A stretch of 13,714 bases of DNA from Phoronis pallida (taxonomy: Eukaryota; Phoronida; Phoronidae): assembly GCA_028565715.1 (NCBI GenBank), contig JAOXYC010135554.1, forward strand, positions 1 to 13,714, read 5' to 3'. Under the pieces are notes generated by a model. It made no database searches, had not been told where the DNA came from, and worked only from the letters and a program-made list of their open reading frames with translations. Shown in pieces: positions 9,101 to 13,635 of the stretch. A program made the translations under genes and the position numbers. The first letter of the stretch is position 1, and the number at the start of each line of letters is the position of its first letter.

Positions 9101-9507
9101 AAATATGCATGAATCTTGTTAATTATTCATAAAGTTGAAGATGATACGCAGATAAATTAAATTGAATACTGAAACTTATGATATGAATTATTAAGAACAT
9201 TTGAAAAATAAATAAACCCGGATTTCTAAAATTGAGAATAGATGAACATACAAAGCATATAATAAACGGTAGAGTTAAATACTGAATGGGTATATAGTCA
9301 AAGGGACATGTCCATCAAACAGTGAATGTAAACAAATGATGATAAATTAATTTCTTAGTACTTAATTCTCAAGAGTTTGTCATTGTCTCATTTCAGTTTG
9401 CTGGTGAGCTGGTTCGTCTCGGATACAGTAAAGTTTGTGTTCTACATAAAGGAATTGACAGTTTGCGATCAACCCAGTTACTGACTGTACCATCACCTGA
9501 CATTTAA
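1..9507 (+). CDS. TBCK: TBCK orthologue, 3' part of split gene (16 coding exons, 5' end outside window)
   Basis: Joining 1-182, 826-974, 1430-1562, 1910-2009, 2351-2400, 2845-2944, 3161-3295, 3731-3971, 4911-4994, 5531-5616, 6082-6118, 6532-6693, 7187-7359, 8013-8188, 8898-9057 and 9397-9507 gives one open frame of 2079 nt, 692 residues plus TAA. Numbering here starts at base 1. Seen: end of a kinase-like C-lobe (about 1-75), linker with [11 protein letters not shown] domain (about 266-452) with R311 and Q346, second linker, rhodanese-like domain (about 591-692). Every exon aligns collinearly with human TBCK as I recall it (893 residues), so about 200 N-terminal residues are missing upstream. 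Known for the family: TBCK is a pseudokinase/Rab-GAP-like protein, linked to mTORC1 signalling, and a subunit of the endosomal FERRY complex that binds Rab5 and mRNA; human loss causes infantile hypotonia with psychomotor delay. Function in this species is inferred by orthology. Confidence 0.96.
183..825 (+). other. TBCK intron, no internal feature seen
   Basis: GT-AG intron (GTATAT donor, acceptor ending TCTAACAG at 825). It is AT-rich unique-looking sequence. I found no open frame, transposon ends or long repeat on either strand. Confidence 0.85.
826..974 (+). CDS. TBCK: TBCK exon: end of kinase-like domain and start of linker
   Basis: The split codon 61 (AG+A) gives R, followed by PSPQQLQEQ, which matches the RPTPDQL segment ending the human kinase-like domain. 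The exon then runs into a weakly conserved linker with ELRCRYLEV. Two donors in the same phase compete: AAGG|GTAGGC at 975 and GAGG|GTAATT at 963. The longer form adds residues GNLK and fits the spacing of human TBCK better, so it is chosen here; the shorter form would end at 962. Confidence 0.85.
1067..1202. repeat. Imperfect palindrome (foldback/MITE-like) in intron
   Basis: Arms 1067-1125 and 1150-1202 are inverted copies around a spacer of about 24 bases. Matching blocks include GTTCAAAAC, TTCACTTACTAG and CAAACGTTTCCA on the left, with their reverse complements on the right; a few substitutions and a short indel separate the arms. It lies wholly within the intron 975-1429. No clear target-site duplication was found, so the transposon family is not assigned. 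Confidence 0.8.
1430..1562 (+). CDS. TBCK: TBCK exon: linker with MEEVYYLW motif
   Basis: It opens after TTCCAG, completes codon 111 (G+AC, D), and encodes [16 protein letters not shown], then QLAGGDL, very close to the human RSIEEVYYLWCLAGGDL segment. It ends GA|GTGAGT (donor at 1563), phase 2. This conserved stretch lies between the pseudokinase and TBC domains; I know no assigned biochemical role for it. Confidence 0.95.
1563..1909 (+). other. TBCK intron, no internal feature seen
   Basis: GT-AG intron with a strong GTGAGT donor and a TTAATTTCAG acceptor. AT-rich, without visible repeats, transposon ends or coding potential. Confidence 0.85.
1910..2009 (+). CDS. TBCK: TBCK exon: linker with EDG/RDRS segment
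   Basis: It begins with one base completing D155 and encodes [16 protein letters not shown] and the following SIDQLRQ. This aligns with the human FEDGESFGQGRDRS and LCQLRN segment. It ends CAG|GTATAT (donor at 2010), phase 0. Length 100 nt. Confidence 0.95.
2078..2166. repeat. Near-perfect 42-bp hairpin in intron
   Basis: Arms 2078-2119 and 2125-2166 are reverse complements at 41 of 42 positions (the one mismatch is the T of GTAAAC at 2096 against GTTTTC) around a five-base loop GCGAT. The arms are AT-rich with a CAAAGTGCAAATATTTCGGA core. Such high arm identity implies a young foldback element or recent inverted duplication. It lies in the intron 2010-2350, so the TBCK pre-mRNA would contain it as a long stem. 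Confidence 0.95.
2351..2400 (+). CDS. TBCK: TBCK exon (50 nt): linker, YYPLLED segment
   Basis: Short exon between ATTTTCAG and GA|GTAAGTG. It encodes [16 protein letters not shown], matching human RLKDVGGEAFYPLLED. Phase 0 in, phase 2 out. Confidence 0.95.
2538..2741. repeat. Inverted repeat bracketed by 13-bp direct repeats (possible insertion)
   Basis: The 13-mer CTGGTATTCACAG occurs at 2538-2550 and 2729-2741. Between them, 2590-2609 (AATAAATGTTCTAGAACCAC) and 2698-2717 are inverted copies with one mismatch. This looks like an insertion bounded by a long target duplication, or a locally duplicated and inverted segment. It lies in the intron 2401-2844. The element class is not identifiable. 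Confidence 0.55.
2845..2944 (+). CDS. TBCK: TBCK exon: linker just before TBC domain
   Basis: It starts after TGTCACAG, completes E205 (GA+G), and encodes a serine-rich stretch ([14 protein letters not shown]) followed by [13 protein letters not shown]. The latter matches human LPLIIREKDTEYQ, the conserved lead-in to the TBC domain. It ends CAG|GTCAGA (donor at 2945), phase 0. Confidence 0.96.
3161..3295 (+). CDS. TBCK: TBCK exon: start of TBC domain
   Basis: It encodes residues 239-283 and begins [16 protein letters not shown]. It includes [13 protein letters not shown] (R272), the usual opening of a TBC domain, and ends ...WAAILEVE. The frame and the next exon (GDIYAKYD) reproduce the human VEGAIHAKYD junction only if the intron starts GCAAGT at 3296. 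This is therefore a GC donor. Reading on without splicing meets a stop at 3365-3367. Confidence 0.94.
3296..3730 (+). other. GC-AG intron of TBCK
   Basis: The donor reads GAA|GCAAGTGA, the standard U2 consensus except C for T at +2, and the acceptor is ATATTTGCAG at 3721-3730. Local GT alternatives (3301, 3310) would change phase and put TGA straight after the junction; GT at 3290 keeps the frame but deletes two conserved residues. The interior is AT-rich with no element recognised. Confidence 0.8.
3731..3971 (+). CDS. TBCK: TBCK exon: TBC catalytic core, Arg and Gln fingers
   Basis: This is the largest exon seen (241 nt, residues 284-363 plus one base). It carries both signatures of a working Rab-[14 protein letters not shown], with R311 at 3812-3814 as the expected arginine finger, and YWQGLDSL, with Q346 at 3917-3919 as the expected glutamine finger. 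Both are typical of TBC domains that stimulate GTP hydrolysis on Rab proteins. The residues are seen; GAP activity is an inference, and the target Rab is not given by the sequence. It ends GAGG|GTATGA, phase 1. Confidence 0.98.
4410..4836. mobile_element. Non-autonomous hAT-like DNA transposon (427 bp) with 8-bp target duplication
   Basis: The element starts TAGGGCTGAAACGGTAC and ends GTACCGTTTCAGCCCTA, giving 17-bp perfect terminal inverted repeats. Looser inverted similarity rich in GGTACGGTA motifs extends inward. It is flanked on both sides by ATAATTAC (4402-4409 and 4837-4844), a perfect 8-bp duplication as made by hAT transposases, and the TAGNG start fits hAT ends. No transposase frame is present. 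It sits in the TBCK intron 3972-4910 and is excised with it. Confidence 0.93.
4911..4994 (+). CDS. TBCK: TBCK exon: TBC domain
   Basis: It completes A364 (G+CT) and encodes [20 protein letters not shown], then DNSLVIQ, collinear with human [27 protein letters not shown]. It ends CAAG|GTAGGT (donor at 4995), phase 1. Confidence 0.96.
4995..5530 (+). other. TBCK intron, no internal feature seen
   Basis: GT-AG intron with a strong T-run before the acceptor (TTTTTTTCAG at 5521-5530). An extra in-intron AG near 5431 is ignored because using it would break the match to TBCK. No repeat or element is recognised. Confidence 0.8.
5531..5616 (+). CDS. TBCK: TBCK exon: TBC domain, [15 protein letters not shown] segment
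   Basis: It completes E392 (G+AA) and encodes [17 protein letters not shown], then [11 protein letters not shown], nearly identical to human [18 protein letters not shown]. It ends GAT|GTAAGT (donor at 5617), phase 0. The frame reads on into the intron for a while, but the family match stops at the donor. Confidence 0.96.
5617..6081 (+). other. TBCK intron with a consensus CRE-like palindrome
   Basis: GT-AG intron. At 5853-5860 it contains TGACGTCA, the full CREB/ATF site, within a short inverted repeat: ATGACATCACAT at about 5813-5824 against ATGTGACGTCAT ending at 5861. An 8-mer can occur by chance; regulatory use is speculative. Nothing else is recognised. Confidence 0.5.
6082..6118 (+). 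CDS. TBCK: TBCK micro-exon (37 nt): TBC domain
   Basis: Between TTTTTCCAG and C|GTAAGT it encodes [12 protein letters not shown] plus the first base of H433. This is identical to human [11 protein letters not shown] at all but the end. Although short, its phases (0 in, 1 out) and residues fit exactly, and skipping it would shift the frame. Confidence 0.96.
6119..6531 (+). other. TBCK intron with a retroposon-tail-like segment
   Basis: GT-AG intron. The segment 6399-6429 (CAGCTCCAGAGTGG, then CATTTTAATGTAT) is nearly the same as 11054-11083 in the 3' flank, downstream of the tRNA-like promoter there. This suggests both are tails of one retroposon family. Upstream, CTGATGAAGAATGAA and CGAACGC near 6339-6363 may belong to the same copy. 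Its 5' boundary is not visible. Confidence 0.5.
6532..6693 (+). CDS. TBCK: TBCK exon: end of TBC domain
   Basis: It completes H433 (C+AT) and encodes [20 protein letters not shown] and then [13 protein letters not shown], closely matching human [21 protein letters not shown] and [13 protein letters not shown]. It ends CCAG|GTTTGT, a weaker donor at 6694, phase 1. Confidence 0.97.
6694..7186 (+). other. TBCK intron, no internal feature seen
   Basis: GT-AG intron ending TTATTTACAG. Apart from a short GATATAAATG duplication at about 6822-6840, no repeat, element or coding signal is visible. Confidence 0.75.
7187..7359 (+). CDS. TBCK: TBCK exon: post-TBC linker
   Basis: It completes E487 and encodes [14 protein letters not shown], then [19 protein letters not shown] and [15 protein letters not shown]. 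Human TBCK has EIDIERCVRESINLF, TPKSATYRQHAQPPKPSS and PYFSAE in the same order. The segment is basic and serine/proline-rich, hence probably flexible. It ends TTG|GTAAGTG (donor at 7360), phase 0. Confidence 0.96.
7422..7622. mobile_element. MITE-like element, copy A (in intron)
   Basis: The left end TTAAAGTTATACATTGCTAC continues CTTACGAATGTGAAATCATC, and the same run appears inverted at about 9690-9736 (copy B) and, more diverged, at 9734-9780 (copy C). The right end, AGACAAGTAATGTTGTG, resembles the copy C right end (CTCGTAAGTAATGATGTA). The interior ACAGGCAGCCAGTGTGACAT matches ACAAGGCCAATGTGACTTGA of copy C. No transposase frame. It lies in the intron 7360-8012. Confidence 0.75.
7514..7579 (+). 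CDS. Possible alternative terminal exon of TBCK, derived from MITE copy A
   Basis: After an acceptor-like TTGTATACAG (7504-7513), phase 0 continues the upstream exon for 21 codons ([14 protein letters not shown], then RKRRSTV) to a TAA at 7577-7579. An AATAAA follows at 7668-7673. Use of this exon would give TBCK ending after the TBC domain with a short basic tail and no rhodanese domain. Against it: the polypyrimidine tract is weak, the sequence belongs to a repeat, and 21 open codons can arise by chance. Offered as a candidate only. Confidence 0.25.
   Translation, partial: AASVTYGISRPRTPRKRRSTV
7751..7795. repeat. Short GAATGC-type repeat cluster
   Basis: TTGAATGCATTCAA (a palindrome), TTCGAATGCATTC and TCGAATGC follow one another within 45 bases of the intron 7360-8012. 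This is a small, irregular tandem array without known function. Confidence 0.6.
8013..8188 (+). CDS. TBCK: TBCK exon: linker and start of rhodanese-like domain
   Basis: After TTTCTTTCAG it encodes [20 protein letters not shown], then EDLIELSEL, a basic KKSKNSRPK stretch and [10 protein letters not shown]. This is collinear with human [25 protein letters not shown] and KPKLLVVDIRNSED. VIDIR is the first beta-strand of the rhodanese fold. The exon ends CATGAGGA|GTATCC, phase 2, splitting D603. That donor matches the U12-type consensus. Confidence 0.96.
8189..8897 (+). other. U12-type (minor spliceosome) GT-AG intron of TBCK
   Basis: The donor GTATCCTTT (8189-8197) is the full U12 5' splice-site consensus. 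Near the acceptor, TTCCTTAAT (8876-8884) matches the U12 branch-site consensus TTCCTTRAY, with its adenosine about 15 bases before the exon. The bases between branch site and AG (AACTAATAACCAG) lack a polypyrimidine tract, as expected for this class. The intron holds the foldback at 8211-8706. Confidence 0.88.
8211..8706. mobile_element. Long foldback element (about 496 bp), arms over 210 bp
   Basis: Arms 8211-8435 and 8493-8706 are inverted copies with few differences along their length. Matched blocks include TTTCTTTTTAGTTTGCTTCC, TTTCTGCAAGTTTGCGAAGA and AAAAACATGTGGTGGACAT, with their complements. About 57 bases separate the arms. TA dinucleotides at both outer ends (8211-8212 and 8703-8704) could be a target duplication. 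Open frames here on both strands are by-products of the palindrome. No transposase is present. It begins 22 bases inside the U12-type intron. Confidence 0.92.
8898..9057 (+). CDS. TBCK: TBCK exon: rhodanese-like domain core
   Basis: It completes D603 (GA+T) and encodes [18 protein letters not shown], matching the human [20 protein letters not shown] segment, through to [12 protein letters not shown]. In active rhodaneses the loop after this beta-strand holds the catalytic cysteine (CxxxxR). Here it reads GSWGKTA (648-654) with no cysteine, so sulfurtransferase activity is not expected; human TBCK also lacks it. It ends CAC|GTAAGG (donor at 9058), phase 0. Confidence 0.96.
9058..9396 (+). other. 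TBCK last intron, no internal feature seen
   Basis: GT-AG intron ending GTCTCATTTCAG. AT-rich; no repeats or elements recognised. An AATAAA near 9210 is intronic and not needed for the full-length transcript. Confidence 0.8.
9397..9507 (+). CDS. TBCK: TBCK last coding exon with stop
   Basis: It encodes [20 protein letters not shown], then [16 protein letters not shown] and TAA at 9505-9507. The end is close to human LLTIPSPQI, which fixes this as the true C-terminus. The helix and strand complete the rhodanese fold. Confidence 0.97.
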   Translation, partial: FAGELVRLGYSKVCVLHKGIDSLRSTQLLTVPSPDI

Positions 9508-9571
9508 TGACTTAATGGGAGTGATTGAGTTCAACAGGTTGCATAATCAAAAATCAACAGTACTTGATCAC
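9508..9571 (+). other. Start of TBCK 3' untranslated region
   Basis: Sequence directly after the TAA, before the first MITE copy. No polyadenylation signal AATAAA is seen here, so the 3' UTR probably continues into the MITE cluster. The next AATAAA hexamers are at 10035-10040 and 10762-10767. Confidence 0.5.
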
Positions 9572-9736
9572 TTCAACGCAGACATCCCTACTTACGAATG
9601 TCGAATTATTGAAATACGACGTGTTCATCCGTTTCTTTATGCAGTTTGATGCAATTTGCAACAACAATTCCAACGTAATTGACCTCATTCAATAGTTGAT
9701 GATTTCACATTCGTAAGTAGCGATGTATAACTTTAA
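9572..9736. mobile_element. MITE-like element, copy B
   Basis: Left end CATCCCTACTTACGAATG (about 9583-9600) and right end CATTCGTAAGTAGCGATG (9708-9725) are inverted repeats around a spacer. The right half, reverse-complemented, matches copy A (7422-7510) at most positions for about 90 bases. It starts about 65 bases after the TBCK stop codon, so it is probably part of the 3' UTR. Confidence 0.8.
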
Positions 9737-9987
9737 AGATATACATCGCAACTTCAAATGTGAAATTATCAACTATTATACAAGGCCAATGTGACTTGAT
9801 GAAATATCTGGATGAGTCATCAAGATAAATGTGCAACATATCAACACCGTGTTTTCGATAAAGAATGAAAGTAGTAACAAGAATTGACAACAAGAAATGA
9901 TCAAATTGTGTAAAAGAACCGGATGAAACGTCGTATTTCAAATAATTAATAATTTTGGACTCGTAAGTAATGATGTACCAGTTTAAA
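9734..9987. mobile_element. MITE-like element, copy C, abutting copy B
   Basis: Left end TTAAAGATATACATCGCAAC (about 9734-9753) and right end GTAAGTAATGATGTACCAG with GTTTAAA (to 9987) are diverged inverted repeats of the same family as A and B. The left end overlaps the copy B right end at a shared CTTTAAAG (9731-9738), suggesting insertion next to, or tandem duplication of, an earlier copy. The frame on the minus strand within it shows no coding sign. Confidence 0.7.
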
Positions 9988-10950
9988 TACGGTATTTAAA
10001 AGAACAACTTTGACCATATCCTCACCAGATATTCAATAAATAACATGATTAGTACAGAACGCTGTTAAAAAAATGTTCTACACACAGCTTTGAAAAAATC
10101 ATTTTTCTAAAGCTGTATTACCAGAGACCGTAAATATAGAGACTGTCAACTCTACAATGTTGCCGTGTAAAAAAGCGTGGGCGCAAGTTTTGCTTACAGC
10201 AGACGGGGCGCTACTAGCGGTACCTATTGGACGTTGAGTAACTTCTTAGCTGTAAGCAGAAAACACAGGGGGACCGAACAACTTTGAGCTGCGATAACTT
10301 CCGAAATAAATGACGAAAAATTGCTGGAATCGCAATTATTTGCAGTCAAGTACAAAGATAAGTAAAATCAACACATACAATTGAACAGACAAAAATTAAA
10401 AATCGATGCGCGTAAAAATCATGAGAGTGGGGCGTCTTATCAATTATAAGGTCTTTGGTATTACTGAGATTTTCAAAAATTCCACTATTTTTGTTGTCCA
10501 TATCCAGTGATGATAATCATGTGCAATTATAAATCATGTATTGTTTCCTCTATTTTGTTGAGATTTTACTTTTGGATAACTTTTTATGCAGTATTAATTA
10601 AAGTAAACAAAGGCAGAATTTTTGAACATCATTGTCCACATCATGTACAGTCTGTGAGCTTTTCTGTAAATTAAAGTGAACTTGAATGTTAAAAAAAAAT
10701 TGTTTACACAATGTTTTGTTATTCTGCAAAGAATATCCATGTTTTAATCAAGAGATGGTGCAATAAATTATTTTTCTCATAACTTTTGTCTTAACAATCA
10801 AACATAACTTTTATTTTTCAACTTAAAAAATGTGATTATTTTAATATTTAAATGAAAGTTGTATTAAAATAGTGTGACATTAAACCAGAATTCAAATCAT
10901 TTTAATATTTTATGCTTTCCTTACAATACATCTTCACCATTTGCTTTGTC
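9988..10950. other. AT-rich 3' flank with two small hairpins, no gene
   Basis: There is a compact hairpin at 10084-10116 (ACAGCTTTGAAAAA against TTTTTCTAAAGCTGT). A second inverted repeat pairs 10187-10200 with 10249-10264 (GTTTTGCTTACAGC), inside a locally GC-richer stretch (about 10160-10280) that stands out from the AT-rich surroundings. No long open frame, RNA gene or complete transposon is seen. Confidence 0.6.
10035..10040 (+). promoter_or_regulatory. First AATAAA after the TBCK stop
   Basis: This is the first canonical polyadenylation hexamer downstream of the stop codon on the + strand, about 530 bases away. A second lies at 10762-10767. Which one is used cannot be told from sequence. 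Confidence 0.4.
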
Positions 10951-11085
10951 AGGAGGCTGATGGCCGAGTGGTTGGAGACCACACACCATTGGTGAAGGTT
11001 CAAATCCCACTGGCACCAGTGAGATTACAATTGGCTGTACAAATTTAAATTGTCAGCATCAGAGTGGCATTTTAATGTATTCTAT
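10951..11085 (+). mobile_element. tRNA-derived SINE candidate (RNA polymerase III A and B boxes)
   Basis: TGGCCGAGTGG (10961-10971) fits the tRNA A-box and GGTTCAAATCC (10997-11007) the B-box. The head, AGGCTGATGGCCGAGTGG through CCCACTGGCACCA, resembles a tRNA of the Ser/Leu type but does not form proper acceptor, anticodon and T stems, so it is not a tRNA gene. A non-tRNA body follows, ending in a block (11054-11083) shared with the intron at 6399-6429. This arrangement is that of a SINE; its 3' end and any target duplication are unclear. Confidence 0.65.
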
Positions 11086-11881
11086 TTTTTCAGTGAGTCT
11101 GTATAAATTAATTATCTGCACTCGCTAAGTCTTAAAGTGTAGCATCAGGTGTCGTAATTTTGGGAAGGATGATTTGTATAATGTGTCATACATTTGTTAT
11201 TTAGGTACTACAGACGGTTTCAAGAAAATAGAGTTGATAATTATACTGTGGCTGAAGGGTTTAGGCCGATTTTAATTAGGTCAGGCTGAAGATAGCTGGA
11301 TAAAGTCATTTTCCTCATAGATTATGGCTAATAAATCAAATTAAGCATATGTGTGGTGGTTGGAGGGCTACTGAATTCAAACTTTAAATAGAAAATAGCA
11401 GTAAATCGACAATGATGTTAAAGGTAAGGTAAGAATTTGATAGAAAAAACATTGTTTGGTTTCTTGTATATAACGATATCTTATTACAGTTTCTAGACTT
11501 AACAGGTTCAAGAAAATTACAAATAAATGTTCTAAAATTTTCTGTCTTTTCAATCAAGAAAATTTTACATAAAATATTCTAGCATTATTTACACCATTTC
11601 CCACAAACTTCTAAATAATACTTGAAACAAAATAATTAAGAAACACTAATAATTTTTTACATGATTTAACTTAAAAGTCAAAACTACATGATGCACAAAG
11701 TCAAGAGATCACTAAATGCTTGCAATCTGAAAACAAAACAACAATGAGGATGTGGAATTAATTCATTGTTGAAAATATATCTAGAACAATTTCAAAAAGA
11801 GACAATAGGGCAGAAACAGTAATTTGCACCAACCTAAATATTGAAAAATTTAGTAAATGTCTAAATCTAATAAATATCTTG
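11086..11881. other. Intergenic AT-rich sequence, nothing recognised
   Basis: No open frame of note, no RNA gene signal and no transposon ends were seen on either strand. Confidence 0.7.
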
Positions 11882-12202
11882 CAGTATTTTCTCGTCATTT
11901 TGGGACACTTTGAAATCAATTATTTTTAGAAATTTGACTTCTTGTCCCAAAATCGTGGTTCTGTTTTTCGGGTGTCCCAATATGCTGAACATAAAAAATT
12001 CTTAGTTGTCCCAATATCTAGTTGAAATCTGACACAGATCAGATGAGTGTAGTGAAAATTTGAGCTTGTTTCAATTTGCTGAAGATGCAAATATCGATTT
12101 TTGAACCCTGTCCCACTTTGGAGTAATTCTGAAAAAAAAATTTTTTACCAATAATTCATGTTGTCCCAAAATGGCGGTGTTCCAAAATGACAAGAATACT
12201 GT
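11882..12202. mobile_element. Tc1/mariner-like MITE candidate with internal TGTCCCA repeats
   Basis: The ends CAGTATTTTCTCGTCATTTT and, on the opposite strand, CAGTATTCTTGTCATTTTGG are inverted repeats of about 27 bases with small indels. CAGT termini and TA directly outside the right end fit Tc1/mariner, but the left flank is TG, so the duplication has decayed or the boundary is off. Inside, TGTCCCAAAAT or close variants recur at about 11943, 11972, 12006, 12109 and 12163, and inverted at 11896. The frame crossing its right end (12171-12377) is not convincing. Confidence 0.6.
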
Positions 12203-12872
12203 AGTCCTAGATGTTATACAGTTTCTAAATATGTATATTTTCCTTTCAACAGCGCTGATTACTATAAGTAAGATAAAAAGTGATTTTTATGACGGTATTA
12301 TTAACATACCATATAAATGTATTACATTGAACTGTACTTTTTATCTGCCAAAAGTGATGTTTGTTATCTGGTTATGACAAAAAGTTCAAAAGCAACGCGT
12401 TAACGACTGGGGACAAAACTCACACGTGCTGGCCCCATGTTGTACATGAAATTACTAAGGGGCCCAAATACTTAAGGTATATTTAAAGTTTCGATACTTC
12501 ATGCTTTGAGTCCCCTTGCCAGGCCGCAGGTAACTTGCTAAATCCTTCTCTATTACCAGTTTGCACCATCAACATTTTCTAATAGTTCGTACACCCATAA
12601 AACTTCTATAAGTCGGACAAGAGAGAAGTCTGCACATATTTGCTCACACAAAAGTATGCCAACTATTAGAGAATATGAATATTGATGTGATAAACTTAAC
12701 TTATACAGCTTCTATTAATTGTATATATTTTACACTTTCACCTCAAATATTGCACTAGCCATAGTTAAAGAAAATGGAAACCTCAGTGACATGCAATTTG
12801 AATCAATGAGTTGATAAATAAAAAAAAGTCAAAGTCAAATGTTTTCTTAATTTTGTAAAAAGATCTTAATGC
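12203..12872. other. Intergenic sequence with one inverted repeat
   Basis: Arms 12564-12589 and 12659-12689 (CATCAACATTTTCTAATAGTTC against ACTATTAGAGAATATGAATATTGATG) form an imperfect foldback with a spacer of about 70 bases. The rest is AT-rich with no gene seen. Confidence 0.6.
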
Positions 12873-12880
12873 ATGTACAT

Positions 12881-13282
12881 TAGTGGTCGGATGATTGCTC
12901 GGAAACTCTAGCAATCGGTCGAGCGGCCTGAGCGCTCGAGCCAAATTCAACACGCTCGACTTTCGCCGAACGCTCGAGAATTCAATAAATCACGCTTGCC
13001 GCGCCAGTTCAAGGTACTGAATCAATAAAAAATACTCTTCATATTTCTAAGAAACCGTATCTAATTCTTTATTAAATTGCGACGTCCACTTTCGGATACT
13101 CACTTTTGCGTGGAATATTCCAGTTGGCCTATCAAAAAGCAAGAAATACTGTAAGCCCGGTGTAGTGCGGGTAGTGCATGTGCAACACTTATTTGGTACA
13201 CAATGGTGACTACATCTCGAGCGCTCGGTCGGAATTTTTGCCAAGCACTCAAGCGGAAAAAAAAAGCCGAGTCCGACCTCTA
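12881..13282. mobile_element. Second non-autonomous hAT-like element (402 bp) with 8-bp target duplication
   Basis: The element begins TAGTGGTCGGA and ends TCCGACCTCTA (terminal inverted repeats with one mismatch). It is bounded on both sides by ATGTACAT (12873-12880 and 13283-13290), a perfect 8-bp duplication. The subterminal zones are rich in CGCTCGAG and GAGCGCTCG motifs and far richer in CpG than the surroundings. No transposase frame; the 65-codon frame on the minus strand within it shows no family match. Ends and duplication length point to hAT. Confidence 0.92.
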
Positions 13283-13427
13283 ATGTACATATGCATGACT
13301 TATCACTGGGTTTTTTTTAAAATATGATCATCTTGGCCAAGGACCATATGAAAAATATGTTTAAAAATAAGAGCCTGCTAGGGGCAAGGTTTTTATCTTG
13401 CATCAAAGTCCTCAAATAACAGTTCAG

Positions 13428-13463
13428 ATTTCCTTTCATTTTTGAACTTGGATGAAAGGAAAT
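13428..13463. repeat. Perfect 12-bp hairpin
   Basis: ATTTCCTTTCAT (13428-13439) is followed after 12 bases by its exact reverse complement (13452-13463). It lies about 45 bases before the exon-like frame at 13510; function unknown. Confidence 0.7.
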
Positions 13464-13508
13464 AAGTGAGTAAATTCTTAACCTAAATATCAAATCGTTT
13501 GTTTTTTA

Positions 13509-13635
13509 GACAGAGGATTTAAATTGCTGTCATTATAAAATGGTGGGGCATGAAAAGGGAGAAGAGATCTCAGGAACACATTTTTTTACAGAGAATTTAG
13601 TTTGCTGCCATTATAAAATGGTCGAGCATGAAAAG
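13509..13635 (+). repeat. 78-bp direct tandem duplication
   Basis: The block AGAGGATTTAAATTGCTGTC followed by ATTATAAAATGG and GCATGAAAAG (13513-13557) recurs as AGAGAATTTAGTTTGCTGCC, ATTATAAAATGG and GCATGAAAAG 78 bases later. Both are preceded by a T-run with AG or ACAG. The duplication underlies the repeated peptide at the window's right end. Confidence 0.85.

Noticed and set aside
9705-9941. 78-codon frame on the minus strand
   Set aside because: It spans the junction of MITE copies B and C and has no coding signature.
10955-11018. Possible functional tRNA gene
   Set aside because: A and B boxes are good, but the acceptor, anticodon and T stems do not pair, so a SINE head is more likely.
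12171-12377. 68-codon frame on the + strand
   Set aside because: It begins inside the terminal repeat of the Tc1/mariner-like candidate and reads as low-complexity hydrophobic sequence from AT-rich DNA.
13047-13244. 65-codon frame on the minus strand
   Set aside because: It is entirely within the hAT-like element at 12881-13282 and resembles no transposase.
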